Assembly (NCBI GenBank): GCA_965369945.1
Contig: CBDUST010000087.1
Coordinates: 1 to 14,431, forward strand
Length of the DNA stretch: 14,431 nucleotides
Source: JADFNO01 sp965369945
Lineage (GTDB): Bacteria; Planctomycetota; Phycisphaerae; Phycisphaerales; SM1A02
Reading direction: 5' to 3'
In this document: piece after piece, positions 14,431 through 14,431 of the stretch
How positions within the stretch are numbered: position 1 is the first letter of the stretch
Layout of the letters: every line of letters begins with the position of its first letter
Position numbers and translations under genes: made by a program
Notes under the pieces: generated by a model
Databases searched by the model: none
Told to the model about the DNA's origin: nothing
What the model saw: only the letters and a program-made list of their open reading frames with translations

Positions 14431-14431
14431 G
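14330..14431. other. AT-rich end segment, not part of normal proC
   Basis: The last 100 bases have about 39% G+C (39 of 101 by hand count from 14331), against 50-60% just inside. None of the six frames gives a protein I recognise. It replaces the sequence that should encode the proC N-terminus. It could be the edge of a mobile element, foreign DNA, or an assembly join. Confidence 0.5.

Overview
The window (roughly 55-60% G+C) looks like chromosomal DNA from a Gram-negative-type, two-membrane bacterium, and my best guess is a planctomycete, perhaps Phycisphaerae. The reasons are a small membrane protein with a CxxC/CxxC zinc ribbon of a style common there, short GC-rich palindromes between genes that resemble planctomycete intergenic repeats, a lipoprotein MltA that implies a murein sacculus and outer membrane, and a UbiD-family decarboxylase. 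This is inference from protein style, with no database search.

Layout from left to right. A FkbM-type methyltransferase (+) opens the window. A tRNA-Val(CAC) on the minus strand follows, with a hairpin behind it. Upstream of the tRNA on the same strand is a tightly coupled pair: a large DUF2868-like membrane protein overlapping a DUF3482-like GTPase by GTGA. Next is tatA (-), and divergent from it mltA (+). mltA converges on a secreted transglutaminase-like protein (-), and a striking nested palindrome sits between the two and contains the transglutaminase stop codon. Upstream of the transglutaminase gene, 35 bases away, is the zinc-ribbon membrane protein (-). After a 187-base gap with a second palindrome cluster comes a UbiD-family decarboxylase (-). 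Divergent from it is an ABC-2 type exporter pair (ATPase and permease, ATGA overlap). The permease gene runs convergently into proC (-), whose 5' third is missing or replaced at the right edge of the window.

How the genes fit together. Several products belong to the cell envelope: TatA (export of folded proteins), MltA (murein cleavage), a transglutaminase-like protein with a Tat-compatible signal peptide, an ABC exporter, and the GTPase/membrane pair. The rest are housekeeping (tRNA, proC, prenylated-flavin decarboxylase). The least understood unit is the GTPase/membrane-protein pair. The clearest anomalies are the broken proC end, the two palindrome clusters, and a several-fold excess of CGATCG across the window. 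I see no CRISPR array, transposase, phage gene or rRNA.
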